64,000 bases of DNA. Source: Bacillus halotolerans (lineage in GTDB: Bacteria > Bacillota > Bacilli > Bacillales > Bacillaceae). How positions within the stretch are numbered: position 1 is the stretch's first letter; every line of letters begins with the position of its first letter. The position numbers were made by a program, and so were the translations under genes. The DNA is taken from contig NZ_LPVF01000012.1 of assembly GCF_001517105.1 (NCBI RefSeq), positions 372,001 through 436,000 on the forward strand. The letters run 5' to 3'. Below are positions 36,558-45,704 of the stretch, piece by piece. Below the pieces are notes generated by a model that saw only the letters and a program-made list of their open reading frames with translations, did not search any database and was not told the origin of the DNA.

Positions 36558-37631
36558 ATGACTGTATTAAAAGAAATTTATAATCAAGAACTGATCTCTC
36601 GATTGACAGATACTGTAAAAGAAACCTATCCAGCATTCAACAAAGACAAATTCGAGGAACTCTTAATGACGGGAGAATGGCCTGGGCTCGCATTAAAAGA
36701 ACGCATGCGCCGCATTACCGTTGCTTTATACGAAACACTGCCGAAACATTATGGCGAAGCGCTTGCAGTATTATGGGATGCAGCTCCTCATTTTAAGGGA
36801 CTCAGCGGAATCATATTTCCTGATTATGTGGAGCAGTATGGGTTAGAGCATTGGGATGATTCAATAAAGGCATTAGAATACTTTACGGCATATTCCACTT
36901 CAGAATTTGCTGTGAGACCTTTTTTGCTTTTAAATCAGGAAAAAATGATTGCACAATTCCTGATATGGTCTAAGCATGAAAATGAGCACGTAAGAAGACT
37001 TGCGAGTGAAGGAAGCAGGCCCCGCCTCCCATGGGGAAAATCGATACCCGCTTTGAAATCGGACCCCTCCCCCGTGCTGCCGATCCTTGAGCAGCTGATG
37101 CAGGACGAGTCTTTGTATGTGAGAAAAAGTGTGGCCAACAACCTTAATGATATATCAAAAACGCATCCTCACTTGCTGAGAGAAGTCGCAGAACAATGGT
37201 ATGGAACACACCCTCATACAGACTGGATCATCAAACACGCTTACCGGACCTTGTTAAAAAAAGGCGATAAACAGGCTTTATCGCTTTTTGGCTATCACGA
37301 TGCTGACTCGATTCAACTGCAAGAATTAACGTGCGAGTCCAACCGTATTTCTATTGGCGAAACCCTCAAGTTTACTTTTCACATTCATTCAGACAGGGAT
37401 CAGAAAGTAAGAATTGAGTACGCCATTGATTACGTAAAAGCCAGCGGCCAGCATCATCGTAAGGTATTTAAAATAACAGAAACGAATATACGAAAAAACG
37501 AAACAAAATCATATACCAAAACACAAACCTTTAAGGATTTATCTACAAGAAAACATTACAACGGAATTCATACATTATCAGTGATCATCAATGGAGAGGT
37601 AAAGAAATCGCTGGATTTTCTAGTTTGCTGA
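36558..37631 (+). CDS. yhaZ: HEAT-repeat DNA alkylation-repair-like protein YhaZ
   Basis: A 357-residue alpha-helical protein of the DNA alkylation repair (AlkD-like HEAT) family. Two HEAT-like blocks stand out: FLIWSKHENEHVRRLASEGSRPRLPWG and MQDESLYVRKSVANNLNDISK. The C-terminal 100 residues are a beta-rich domain (SIGETLKFTFHIHSDRDQKVRIEYAIDYV). AlkD-type proteins excise or bind alkylated bases; activity of YhaZ is inferred. The LexA-like promoter fits a DNA-damage role. Confidence 0.9.
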   Translation: MTVLKEIYNQELISRLTDTVKETYPAFNKDKFEELLMTGEWPGLALKERMRRITVALYETLPKHYGEALAVLWDAAPHFKGLSGIIFPDYVEQYGLEHWDDSIKALEYFTAYSTSEFAVRPFLLLNQEKMIAQFLIWSKHENEHVRRLASEGSRPRLPWGKSIPALKSDPSPVLPILEQLMQDESLYVRKSVANNLNDISKTHPHLLREVAEQWYGTHPHTDWIIKHAYRTLLKKGDKQALSLFGYHDADSIQLQELTCESNRISIGETLKFTFHIHSDRDQKVRIEYAIDYVKASGQHHRKVFKITETNIRKNETKSYTKTQTFKDLSTRKHYNGIHTLSVIINGEVKKSLDFLVC

Positions 37632-37637
37632 ACGAAT

Positions 37638-37671
37638 AAAAAAATCCCTTCTTATCCAGAAGGGATTTTGA
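37638..37671 (-). terminator. Terminator between yhaZ and yheA
   Basis: Hairpin AAATCCCTTCT / AGAAGGGATTT with an A7 flank on the left (T7 on the minus strand). It serves yheA and possibly yhaZ. Confidence 0.82.
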
Positions 37672-37675
37672 ATGA

Positions 37676-38030
37676 TTAGCCTTCGACACTGCCGTAAAGC
37701 TCTTCTAAAGGCTTCATGATGATTTTGTTTAATTCGCCGATCAGCATACTCATACGCTGCTCCGCTTCCATCAGCTGAGAGATTTTTTCGTGCTGCTGCA
37801 CAAGCGCAACGGTTTTTTTGAGCCTGCTGCACTTCGTCTTCTGTAATTTCTTCTCCAGCCATTTGTTTTTGCTGAAGTCTCAGCTGCACATCACGGAAGT
37901 TTTCGAACATCCGTTTCGCAGACTCGTCTGCGTTTACTTCATCGTACAGGTTTTTTAAACGGGTAAACTCTTCGCTCCCGCGCAATGCATTTTCCAGATC
38001 ATACGCTACATCGTAAAAATTAACAGCCAT
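37676..38030 (-). pseudogene. yheA: yheA (YlbF-family) with a one-base frameshift
   Basis: The first 72 codons encode a normal YlbF/YmcA-type helical protein (MAVNFYDVAYDLENALRGSE ...). At the A7 run (T7 at 37813-37819 on the plus strand) the frame shifts and runs into unrelated residues to a stop at 37620. Removing one A restores [21 protein letters not shown] and the normal C-terminus LYGSVEG, ending at 37676, for the usual 117 residues. The intact downstream coding sequence suggests a very recent mutation or a sequencing error. Function unknown; YlbF relatives act in RNA-processing complexes. Confidence 0.87.
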
Positions 38031-38122
38031 TGTAAATAGCTCCTTTCATTATTGCCGATTGACATACCACTCCACTATAACAGACTATGGAGCTCCTTTC
38101 ATTAATCGAAACCCGTTTCTTC

Positions 38123-39256
38123 TTAAAAAAGGATGACAAACAACGCTTGAATTGCACCTATGATTCCGCCGAGAAGGCCGCCCAAATAGGTTATCATTTT
38201 AAATTCTTTTTTCGAAATCGACAGCACCATTTCTTCAAGACGCTGTACCGGGAACTGATCCACCTGCTCCTTTACAATTTCCTCAAGGCGCATTCGTTTT
38301 AATACACTTTCAAGATTGGTTGAAATCCCCTCAAGCAATTTGTCTAAAAGCGCCGGCAGGATACGATGGTTCAGATCATTTTCATAGCGGGCTGTAAGCG
38401 AGCCAATCGTATTTTCAAAAAACGGAGCAGTTGAAAATGCTTGCAGCACTCTTTGTTTCAGGCTAAAGATTAGTACTTTTGCGTTCCATTTTTCGTCCGC
38501 TTCATTAAATGTATACTCCTTCAGCTTGCCCCATTCGTTTTTCAGAAGATCAGAAAGCAGCTTATTCGTTTCCTCATTCCGCAAAAACTTCAGAAGCTCC
38601 GGCAGCACGCGATCAGCAAGGCTTGAATTGCCGAGAAACATTTGCACCATGCTTCCAAGCATACCGCGTTCTTTTAAGAAATCATCAATCATATTGCCGA
38701 GACGGATTTTTCCTTCTTCACTTTCAAAATAATGAATGCTTCGCGACAAAATATAGCCTGAAATCATCGGTATCTTCTCTTCAAGCTTTTCCTGCACTTC
38801 CAATGGCAGTGCTTCTTTTAACGTTTGATGCTCATATCGGCGGAAAAGTTCATTCAATTTATCATCCGTCCAGCGGCTGATCCAGGCGTCTGCCGCTTCA
38901 CCCGGATGCTTTACTCCGGCTTTTTCAAGCGCTTCTTTTACTGTCATTTCAGATAGCGACAGGTTTTGAATCAGCTGTTCTCCGACTTGAAGCGCCTGCT
39001 TTTTGGCTGAATCTGAAACAAGCCGCTTTTTAATACCCTCAGGCGTTAATAAATGATTTACCACCATCAGCCCCATTTGTTTCGCAAGCTCATCACGTCT
39101 TCTTGGAATCAATCCCGGAGTAAAAGGGACTCGTTTTCCAAACAAATAATATGCCTTATACGGCCTAAATAGCATTTGAATTGCTAAATGATTGGTCACC
39201 GCGCCGATCACTGCGCCGATCACGATCATAAATATAAAGGTTCCTGCAATACCCAT
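38123..39256 (-). CDS. yheB: UPF0754/DUF445 membrane protein YheB
   Basis: A 377-residue protein with an N-terminal membrane helix ([23 protein letters not shown]) and a C-terminal one ([20 protein letters not shown]), joined by a long, mainly helical soluble domain. The motif [20 protein letters not shown] near residue 45 is typical of the DUF445 family. It lies downstream of nothing and upstream of yheA on the same strand, so yheB-yheA may be co-transcribed. Function unknown; possibly spore or envelope related. Confidence 0.9.
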   Translation of the reverse strand: MGIAGTFIFMIVIGAVIGAVTNHLAIQMLFRPYKAYYLFGKRVPFTPGLIPRRRDELAKQMGLMVVNHLLTPEGIKKRLVSDSAKKQALQVGEQLIQNLSLSEMTVKEALEKAGVKHPGEAADAWISRWTDDKLNELFRRYEHQTLKEALPLEVQEKLEEKIPMISGYILSRSIHYFESEEGKIRLGNMIDDFLKERGMLGSMVQMFLGNSSLADRVLPELLKFLRNEETNKLLSDLLKNEWGKLKEYTFNEADEKWNAKVLIFSLKQRVLQAFSTAPFFENTIGSLTARYENDLNHRILPALLDKLLEGISTNLESVLKRMRLEEIVKEQVDQFPVQRLEEMVLSISKKEFKMITYLGGLLGGIIGAIQALFVILF

Positions 39257-39518
39257 TCCTGCTCATCTGCCTCCATCTGTGCTTTTACTTTTTCATAAAT
39301 AGAATGACCTATTTGTATTATAGAGGTTGGCGTGATCACTTAGCAAACAAGGAGACAAAACATATGGCCATAAAATCAGCTTGTTTAACAGGAATAGGGC
39401 AAGATGCTGAATCGTAATCTGTAAAGTAGACTACCGACAGCTGTGTTCCTGATGTTTTTTGAAGCGTAAAGCTGCTGACACCCGCCGGCAGCTTTTTAAT
39501 AAAAGGGGGAGTCTCACC

Positions 39519-40610
39519 ATGATAACACTCGGTTTTATGTCCTTAACCCGCCAGCACGAGCAGGATTATTCCGCAGAATTGGCCACAAGAGCGCCCGAAT
39601 TCGGCATACGTTTGATCCGCTTTACACCGTTTGACATTTTGCCCGACACCCTGCGTGTCAAAGCGCTGGTATATCATCCAGCGAGCAGCAATTGGAACGA
39701 AACAGAACTTGCGATTCCCGATTATATTTATGACCGCTGTTTTTATGGGAAGGATTCACAATCACAAAAAGCAAAGCCGATCGTTGAATGGCTCAAAAAA
39801 TATCCGAAAACCGAATTTATCGGGCGGGGTCTTCCTGATAAATGGACTGTGTTTCAAGATTTGCAGGAGCATTCTGTGATCAATCCTTACATTCCGGAAA
39901 CCATGAAAGTGAGCCGATTTGAACAAATCCATTCGTATTTATCGAAAGAAAAAGCCTGTATTTTAAAGCCAGCGTTCGGTGCTGGCGGCAGAGGTGTGAT
40001 ACTTCTGGAGCTTGGCAAGAAAAACATAACCGCCACCTACCATATCGGAAAGGATAAACAGACAAAATCCTTTTCCAACCAAGCTTCATTTAAAACTTGG
40101 TGCAAAAAAGTGCTTCAGCACCAATATTTGATGCAGCCTTATTTAAATATCCAAGATAAGGAGCAATACCCTTGTGATATCCGGCTGTTTATGCAAAAAA
40201 ATGAGGACGGTGAATGGCATACCGTCGGAAAGGCAGTGAGACGCGGATACAAAAACGGGCTGCTGGCCAATTTATCAGGCGGATCGGATACGCTTACATT
40301 TGATACATGGTTTGAAAATATCCCGAAAAAACAGCAGGTAGTCTTACTGGATGACGTATTCTCGATTACCCAATCGGTTCCGTATTATCTTGATGAGCGA
40401 TACGGTCCATTATTTGAACTCGGTCTGGATATATGCCTTGCGAAGGACGGGAGGATCTGGATCCTGGATATCAATTCTAAACCAGGCAGAAAATCAATAC
40501 TTCATGTTTCTCCTGAGAAAAAAGAACATCTATATACTTGTCCTCTTAAGCGATGCAAATATCTATTTTCGCTGCAAAATCAGAAAGGAGTCCTTCCGCG
40601 TGAATCGTAA
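39519..40610 (+). CDS. yheC: ATP-grasp protein YheC (spore-associated)
   Basis: A 363-residue YheC/YheD-type ATP-grasp protein. ATP-grasp features: FIGRGLPDKWTVFQDL, the KPAFGAGGRGVILLEL glycine loop, DIRLFMQKNEDGEW and the metal-binding IWILDINSKPGRKS at the end. The frame is open to 39459, but GGGGGA 8 nt before the ATG at 39519 fixes the start. YheC and YheD proteins are found on spores; the ligated substrate is unknown. It overlaps yheD by 11 bases. Confidence 0.9.
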   Translation: MITLGFMSLTRQHEQDYSAELATRAPEFGIRLIRFTPFDILPDTLRVKALVYHPASSNWNETELAIPDYIYDRCFYGKDSQSQKAKPIVEWLKKYPKTEFIGRGLPDKWTVFQDLQEHSVINPYIPETMKVSRFEQIHSYLSKEKACILKPAFGAGGRGVILLELGKKNITATYHIGKDKQTKSFSNQASFKTWCKKVLQHQYLMQPYLNIQDKEQYPCDIRLFMQKNEDGEWHTVGKAVRRGYKNGLLANLSGGSDTLTFDTWFENIPKKQQVVLLDDVFSITQSVPYYLDERYGPLFELGLDICLAKDGRIWILDINSKPGRKSILHVSPEKKEHLYTCPLKRCKYLFSLQNQKGVLPRES

Positions 40611-41961
40611 ACGGTTTTTAATCGGCATAGACAAAAACAGTGAAAACACTCTGTTTCTGCCCTCCGCAATGAAGCAAGACGGCCTTTTGTCTGCCTCATT
40701 CGGAACGAAGGTTGTCAGATGCCATGTTACTTTCAGACGAAATCTCGAACAGACAGTGCTCCTCTCTGAAAATCTGTTTCACGAACTGCTGATACCGCAT
40801 CGCAGCCGGGCTGATATTCTCATTCATGATCATTCGGTGCACATTGGTCCGTTAATCGGCATCTTCACGGCGGGATTTACCGCATCACTTGAGCGACCTT
40901 TTAAGGACCGTTCTCTCTTTTTTTCTAAACTGCTCACTTTGCATGAACAAACAGGAAGCTATTGCTTCGTGTTCGGCGCGCACCAAATCAATTGGCAGGA
41001 AGGGACGATTGAAGCGCTTCTATACAGGGAAAATGGCTGGGAGAAACACATTGTCCCGCTGCCGAACGTCGTGTATGACCGTTTGCCGAACAGAAAAATC
41101 GAGAACTCAATTGTCTTGCAGAATACAAAAAACCGGCTGATCAATGAATATCAAATCCCATGGTTCAATAAAACATTTTTCAACAAATGGGATGTTCATC
41201 AATTGCTGGAAAAAGACCCGAGAACGGCTCCTTACTTACCGAAATCAATCCTTCATCCTACTGTTGAGCGGATTGAAGAGCTGAGTGATTCATTTGGCAA
41301 GGTTTATATAAAACCGGCGGACGGAGCACTCGGCACCGGGATTTATCAGCTCGCCAAAACGGAATCCGGTTTGACTGTGAAACATACAAATGATGCCAAA
41401 TCTTTTTCTTCAATCGACTATCCCGATGCTTCCGCATTTCTGGATGTATTTCAAAAACAGCATGATCCCGCTGTCTTTCTCGTTCAGCAAGGGGTAAATT
41501 TGATTGAATTTCAGGGAAAACCAGCCGATTTCCGCGTTCATACGAATAAAAACAGTAAAGGCAAATGGACTGTGACCGCCATCGCAGTAAAAATTTCAGG
41601 AGAAAACAGCATTACAACACACCTATCCAATGGCGGAAAAGTGAAAACGCTGGCCGAAGTATACGATGATCCGGCGGAACGAATACATGTCATTAAAAAG
41701 CTTTCTGCGGCGGCATTGACCGCCAGCCAAGTGCTCCATGACCATATCGAAGGGTTCATCGGCGAGATCGGGTTTGATTTTGGCATTGACCAAAATGGTA
41801 AGGTATGGATGTTTGAAGCGAATTCACGTCCGGGCCGCAGTATTTTTTCTCATCCGAGTCTGCAATCTGTCGATTCTTTGACAAAACGAAGAAGCTTTGA
41901 ATATGCTTCATATCTTTCGAAGATGGCCATTACCTCCCATGAATCGCTGTGGCCATCCTAA
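40600..41961 (+). CDS. yheD: ATP-grasp protein YheD (spore coat-associated)
   Basis: A 453-residue paralogue of YheC with an N-terminal extra domain of about 100 residues. ATP-grasp core: FFNKWDVHQLLEKD, VYIKPADGALGTGIYQL, PADFRVHTNKNSKGKW and FEANSRPGRSIFSHPS. The start is GTG 40600 after AAAGGAG, inside the last codons of yheC; the ORF open to 40351 overlaps yheC fully and is not used. Known as a spore-coat-associated protein deposited around the forespore. Tandem paralogues suggest a two-subunit ligase (inference). Confidence 0.9.
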   Translation: MNRKRFLIGIDKNSENTLFLPSAMKQDGLLSASFGTKVVRCHVTFRRNLEQTVLLSENLFHELLIPHRSRADILIHDHSVHIGPLIGIFTAGFTASLERPFKDRSLFFSKLLTLHEQTGSYCFVFGAHQINWQEGTIEALLYRENGWEKHIVPLPNVVYDRLPNRKIENSIVLQNTKNRLINEYQIPWFNKTFFNKWDVHQLLEKDPRTAPYLPKSILHPTVERIEELSDSFGKVYIKPADGALGTGIYQLAKTESGLTVKHTNDAKSFSSIDYPDASAFLDVFQKQHDPAVFLVQQGVNLIEFQGKPADFRVHTNKNSKGKWTVTAIAVKISGENSITTHLSNGGKVKTLAEVYDDPAERIHVIKKLSAAALTASQVLHDHIEGFIGEIGFDFGIDQNGKVWMFEANSRPGRSIFSHPSLQSVDSLTKRRSFEYASYLSKMAITSHESLWPS

Positions 41962-42119
41962 TTTGCCCGCTTTATGTAAAAGCGGGCTTGAAGTTTATTC
42001 AACGCAAGGACAAGTTCATCATAAAGCCCCTTCAATGATGTTTTGCAGCAATGATACAATGAATGTAATTCGTCCGTATCCATGTCAATTGATATTAATT
42101 TCAAGGAGCGTGGCCCCTG

Positions 42120-42329
42120 ATGATTTCTCATTTCAGCTGGAAACCTTTGTTTCAAAAACAAAAACTGCCCGGATGGACAATTTCGTTTTACTATAAAGGC
42201 ATGCATTACGAGGGCATCTATCATAAAAGCGGCGAGATTGAATGGGGAGATTTGTTTCCCGCCCGTGCTGATGAGCCGGCACTCAAAAACGAGATACATG
42301 AATTGATGCTTTTTCATATTTACGATTAG
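42120..42329 (+). CDS. yheE: YheE-family protein
   Basis: A 69-residue soluble protein (MISHFSWKPLFQKQKLPGWTISF ... HELMLFHIYD) of the DUF5342/YheE type. AAGGAGCG lies upstream of the ATG at a somewhat long distance of about 10 nt. It follows yheD by 158 bases and has its own terminator. Function unknown. Confidence 0.82.
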   Translation: MISHFSWKPLFQKQKLPGWTISFYYKGMHYEGIYHKSGEIEWGDLFPARADEPALKNEIHELMLFHIYD

Positions 42330-42357
42330 CTTAGCCTGAGCGGCTAAGCTTTTTTTT
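42328..42357 (+). terminator. Intrinsic terminator of yheE
   Basis: Perfect 9-bp stem AGCTTAGCC / GGCTAAGCT (42328-42336, 42342-42350) followed by T8. Confidence 0.88.
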
Positions 42358-42389
42358 ATGCCTTCTCAAGATTTACCACTAAAATCCCC

Positions 42390-42419
42390 GCATGAGTTTC
42401 AGTCTAATCTAACATAATA
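42390..42419 (+). promoter_or_regulatory. Sigma-G promoter of sspB
   Basis: GCATG (42390-42394), 18 bases, CATAATA (42413-42419). This matches the forespore sigma-G consensus GHATR-N17/18-CATWMTA at every position. Transcription should begin near 42426. Confidence 0.78.
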
Positions 42420-42442
42420 CGTAGTAACAAGCCGGCAAAGCA

Positions 42443-42515
42443 TTGGGTTACGCCGAGACGGCAGTGACACCCGAGGCGGGTCCACAGACTGGTGCAACTC
42501 CAGTTAACCCAACCA
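42443..42515 (+). promoter_or_regulatory. Structured four-way-junction leader of sspB
   Basis: A 70-base GC-rich block between the sigma-G promoter and the sspB ribosome-binding site folds on paper into a compact cloverleaf. P1: TTGGGTTA/TAACCCAA (42443-42450 with 42505-42512). P2: GCCG-AGA-CGGC (42452-42462). P3: GTG plus ACCCG, loop AGG, CGGGT plus CAC (42464-42485). P4: ACTGG, 7-nt loop TGCAACT, CCAGT (42488-42504). P4 abuts P1 with no spacer and the sequence ACCA ends the element, as in a tRNA T-arm and acceptor end. No tRNA identity can be given. Confidence 0.65.
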
Positions 42516-42542
42516 TATCAAATAAAAAAGGAGATTTTACAC

Positions 42543-42746
42543 ATGGCAAACCAAAACTCTTCAAATCAATTACTAGTACCTGGCGCAGCTCAGGCTATCG
42601 ACCAAATGAAACTTGAAATCGCTTCTGAATTCGGCGTTAACCTTGGAGCGGATACGACTTCCCGCGCTAACGGTTCTGTCGGAGGAGAAATCACAAAACG
42701 TTTAGTATCTTTCGCTCAGCAGAACATGGGCGGCCGCGTACAATAA
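42543..42746 (+). CDS. sspB: Alpha/beta-type small acid-soluble spore protein SspB
   Basis: A 67-residue spore protein that coats and protects DNA in the dormant spore. The GPR protease cleavage region is recognisable ([14 protein letters not shown]), and the second conserved block is [23 protein letters not shown] stands 11 nt before the ATG at 42543; the open frame upstream crosses the structured leader. Controlled by a sigma-G promoter and possibly by its folded leader. Terminator at 42767. Confidence 0.96.
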   Translation: MANQNSSNQLLVPGAAQAIDQMKLEIASEFGVNLGADTTSRANGSVGGEITKRLVSFAQQNMGGRVQ

Positions 42747-42766
42747 CAATTCAATAAATGGCTGAC

Positions 42767-42796
42767 AGAAGGCGTGGTTTCCGCGCCTTCTTTATA
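42767..42796 (+). terminator. Intrinsic terminator of sspB
   Basis: Perfect 8-bp stem AGAAGGCG / CGCCTTCT (42767-42774, 42784-42791), T-rich tail. Confidence 0.8.
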
Positions 42797-42852
42797 TTTG
42801 TCACCCTTTTTTCCTACACCACATATCCTAGGAGAAAAGGGAGGGAATCAAG

Positions 42853-42978
42853 GTGCCATTCATCGCTATTGTGAATTGGGAGCTGGTGCAGTTCGTAAGT
42901 ATATCCATGATTAATGAATATGTTTCCCATCGTTCTGTCTTTTTGTACAGGTATTCTTTCCCGCGCTGTTCAAACTGA
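42853..42978 (+). CDS. yheF: Short protein YheF
   Basis: A 41-residue protein read from GTG at 42853: [19 protein letters not shown], then INEYVSHRS, ending RCSN. Purine-rich GGGAGGG lies about 8-10 nt upstream. It corresponds in place and length to yheF. No domain or function is recognised, and a chance ORF cannot be excluded. Confidence 0.6.
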   Translation: MPFIAIVNWELVQFVSISMINEYVSHRSVFLYRYSFPRCSN

Positions 42979-43016
42979 GTACCTCCTTTTATAATGAGGG
43001 GCGAGGAGGTTTTTTC

Positions 43017-43637
43017 ATGAAAATTGCCTTATTTGGCGCAACCGGCCGTGTCGGACAAGCCTTTTTAAGATTGGCAGGCACCAATGAACAACTTGATATT
43101 TACGCTCTGATCAGGTCATCGAATGATAAACTTGGCCTGCCGAAAGAACGAATCGTTATCGGGAATGCCCGCTGCCGGGAAGATGTGAAAGAAGTCATGA
43201 AGGATGCTGAGATCGTCATCAGCTGTCTCGGTACAGATGGCGACGATACGATGTCAGCTGCCATGACACATATTCTTGCCATTATGCAGGAACAGCATAT
43301 CAAACGGCTCATCACGATCGGCACCGCGGGCATTCTTAATTCACGATGTGAACCAGGAAAATACCGATTTGAAACAAATGAATCAAAACGAAAGCTGACC
43401 CGCGCTGCCAAGGAGCATGCAAAGGTATATGAAATGCTTAGAGATTCGTCCTTAGACTGGACCATGATCTGCCCCACATATCTCCCCGACGGAGAAGCAG
43501 CAGGTGAATACCGTGCAGAGCGCAACGTCTTGCCGGCGGAAGGCAAAAAGATCACTGTCGGCGACACTGCGGCTTTTCTGTATCACGAGCTTCTTACAGG
43601 AGACTATATCGGCTGCCGGGTAGGACTGGCTTATTAA
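43017..43637 (+). CDS. yheG: NAD(P)-binding reductase-like protein YheG
   Basis: A 206-residue Rossmann-fold protein of the atypical SDR (NmrA/BVR-B-like) type. The nucleotide motif [10 protein letters not shown] is at about residues 8-17. Later blocks ([41 protein letters not shown]) match NAD(P)H-binding oxidoreductases. The exact substrate is unknown. GAGGAGG lies 7-8 nt before the ATG. Converges with bmrD across a shared terminator. Confidence 0.88.
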   Translation: MKIALFGATGRVGQAFLRLAGTNEQLDIYALIRSSNDKLGLPKERIVIGNARCREDVKEVMKDAEIVISCLGTDGDDTMSAAMTHILAIMQEQHIKRLITIGTAGILNSRCEPGKYRFETNESKRKLTRAAKEHAKVYEMLRDSSLDWTMICPTYLPDGEAAGEYRAERNVLPAEGKKITVGDTAAFLYHELLTGDYIGCRVGLAY

Positions 43638-43644
43638 TGCGTAC

Positions 43645-43678
43645 AAAAACCCAAAACATTGAATGTCTTGGGTTTTTG
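43645..43678. terminator. Bidirectional terminator between yheG and bmrD
   Basis: Hairpin AAAACCCAA-ACATT / AATGT-TTGGGTTTT type stem (43646-43676, one mismatch) with A/T flanks on both sides. Confidence 0.82.
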
Positions 43679-43682
43679 AAAG

Positions 43683-45704
43683 CTATGCAATAGAGTGCTT
43701 CTGTCCTTTTTGCAGCTCATACATTTGATAATATTGCCCTTTTAACGCCATTAGTTCCTCATGATTCCCTTTCTCAACAATTTCTCCTTTTTCAAGCACT
43801 AAAATTTGATCCGCGTTTCTGATGGTTGAAAGCCGATGGGCAATGACAAATGTCGTGCGCCCTTGTTTCACTACATCCAGTGCCTTCTGGATCAAAGCCT
43901 CTGTCTCCGTATCAATATGCGCCGTTGCTTCATCCAAAATCAAAATGGCGGGATCGTACGCCAGAGCTCTCGCAAAGGAAATGAGCTGCCGCTCTCCTGA
44001 GGATAGCGTGCTGCCTTTTTCTATGACAGGTTCGCTGATGCCTTTCGGAAGCTTTTCAAGAAGCGACTCAGCCCCGACTTGCCGCAGTGCTTCTATGATG
44101 TCTTCTTCTGAAATTCTTTCATCCTCCAGACTGACATTAGAACCGATTGTTCCTGAAAATAAGTACGGGTCCTGCAGCACAATCCCCATATGAGATCTAA
44201 GTTCCTGCCTTGACATGCTGTAAATGCTTCTCCCATCGATGAGCACATCCCCTTTTTGCGTATCATAAAAGCGGAAGAGGATATTCAAAATCGAGCTCTT
44301 GCCTGATCCGGTATGGCCGACAAGCGCTACAGTTTCGCCTTTTTGTGCTGTAAAGGAAATGTGTTTCAAAACATTTTCTCCTTCTTGATAAGCAAATGAT
44401 ACGTCTCTAAATTCAACCCGCCCCAGCGCGCGCTCCTTCGCCGGTTCACCCGTTTCTTCCGTTTCCTTTTCTTCAAGCAGTTCAAAAACACGCCCGGCGG
44501 ACACCCGCGCCAGTTCCAGTTTAGAAAACTGATTGACGATACCTGTAATCGGCTGGAATAAGCGGTTTAAGTAATCCACAAACGCGTACAGCACACCGAT
44601 GGAAACAATTCCTGCCGCGTTTAGGCTTGCGCCGCCAAAATGCCAGATCAGACAGACAAACGCAAGGTTGCGGATCACATTCACAAGGTTGTGTGACATT
44701 AAGGAGTTTAAATTCAGCATCCTGTTCTGATAGTAATAATGAGATTCATTTAATTCCTCAAACTCTCTCATTGTTTCTTTTTGATGGCGAAAAGCTTGGA
44801 TGATCGGCATGCCTTGAATGGACTCATTCATTTTTGCATTAATGTCACTATTGATCGAACGGATTTGATGATTGTAATAGGAAGCGTATTTCCGGTAGAT
44901 AATCGACCACAGCCAGATGATCGGCACAATCGCCAAGCATAAAAACGCGAGCTTTACATCCAGCAGGAACAACGCCGTAAATATCCCGATCATATATATG
45001 CCGCTTGTCACAAACGTCGACAGCACTGTCACATATAAATCTCTGATTGCCTCGGTATCATTTGTAATTCTTGCGACTACTTTGCCCGCGGGAAGATTAT
45101 CAAAATAGCGGATCGGCAGTCTCTGAATGCGTGAAAACACATCCTGTCTCATCTTTTGAATAATGCGGTTGGCACTCATCTGCAATAAATAATGCTGCCC
45201 ATATTGGAAAAATACCGAGAAGACAAGCAAACCGGCATACAGAAAAATAAGAAACGTCATCCCCTTCATTTCCGGCTTATAGAACTGAAAAATCTCCTGT
45301 TTTGTCAGCTTTTCAGCAGGATACGTCCGGCTTTCGTTCCCATCAGTGATCGTTAGCTTTCCGTCAGAAACCGTTCTGTTCCCGTCAAAGCTGACAGCCT
45401 GATCAATGAAATAAAACGCCATTCCCACTTGATAAATATGCGCTTCTTTCTCTTTAGCAGCCGCTCCCTGCATCCGGTCCTCCCTGACATAGGAGGTGCC
45501 GTCAAATTCAACTGCATTTTTATCTTTTTTCGAGACCTCATACCATGTTTTTTCAATGCCGAGGATGTGGTCGTCAATCATTTTTTTGCCGATAAACGGT
45601 CCGGTCAGCTCTGCCCCGACTGCAATCGCAAGCAACAGGACGGCAGTGATCAGCAATTTTTTATATAGGAGTGCGTATCTCCATAATGTTTTTCCCGTGT
45701 TCAT
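43683..45704 (-). CDS. bmrD: Multidrug ABC exporter half BmrD
   Basis: A 673-residue half-transporter (YheH) that pairs with BmrC. The membrane domain carries a large insertion of about 120 residues between the first and second helices. ATPase motifs: Walker A GHTGSGKSS, signature LSSGERQLISFA, Walker B AILILDEATAHID, switch IAHRLSTI. The ATG at 45704 overlaps the bmrC stop as ATGA; upstream extension lies inside bmrC. BmrCD exports diverse drugs and is induced by ribosome-targeting antibiotics. Confidence 0.93.
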   Translation of the reverse strand: MNTGKTLWRYALLYKKLLITAVLLLAIAVGAELTGPFIGKKMIDDHILGIEKTWYEVSKKDKNAVEFDGTSYVREDRMQGAAAKEKEAHIYQVGMAFYFIDQAVSFDGNRTVSDGKLTITDGNESRTYPAEKLTKQEIFQFYKPEMKGMTFLIFLYAGLLVFSVFFQYGQHYLLQMSANRIIQKMRQDVFSRIQRLPIRYFDNLPAGKVVARITNDTEAIRDLYVTVLSTFVTSGIYMIGIFTALFLLDVKLAFLCLAIVPIIWLWSIIYRKYASYYNHQIRSINSDINAKMNESIQGMPIIQAFRHQKETMREFEELNESHYYYQNRMLNLNSLMSHNLVNVIRNLAFVCLIWHFGGASLNAAGIVSIGVLYAFVDYLNRLFQPITGIVNQFSKLELARVSAGRVFELLEEKETEETGEPAKERALGRVEFRDVSFAYQEGENVLKHISFTAQKGETVALVGHTGSGKSSILNILFRFYDTQKGDVLIDGRSIYSMSRQELRSHMGIVLQDPYLFSGTIGSNVSLEDERISEEDIIEALRQVGAESLLEKLPKGISEPVIEKGSTLSSGERQLISFARALAYDPAILILDEATAHIDTETEALIQKALDVVKQGRTTFVIAHRLSTIRNADQILVLEKGEIVEKGNHEELMALKGQYYQMYELQKGQKHSIA

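Noticed and set aside
42443..42515. Functional tRNA or cobalamin-type riboswitch in the sspB leader
   Set aside because: Arms with 3-nt loops and no anticodon loop exclude a normal tRNA. The P4 segment GGTGCAACTCC resembles a cobalamin riboswitch loop but the other conserved parts are missing.
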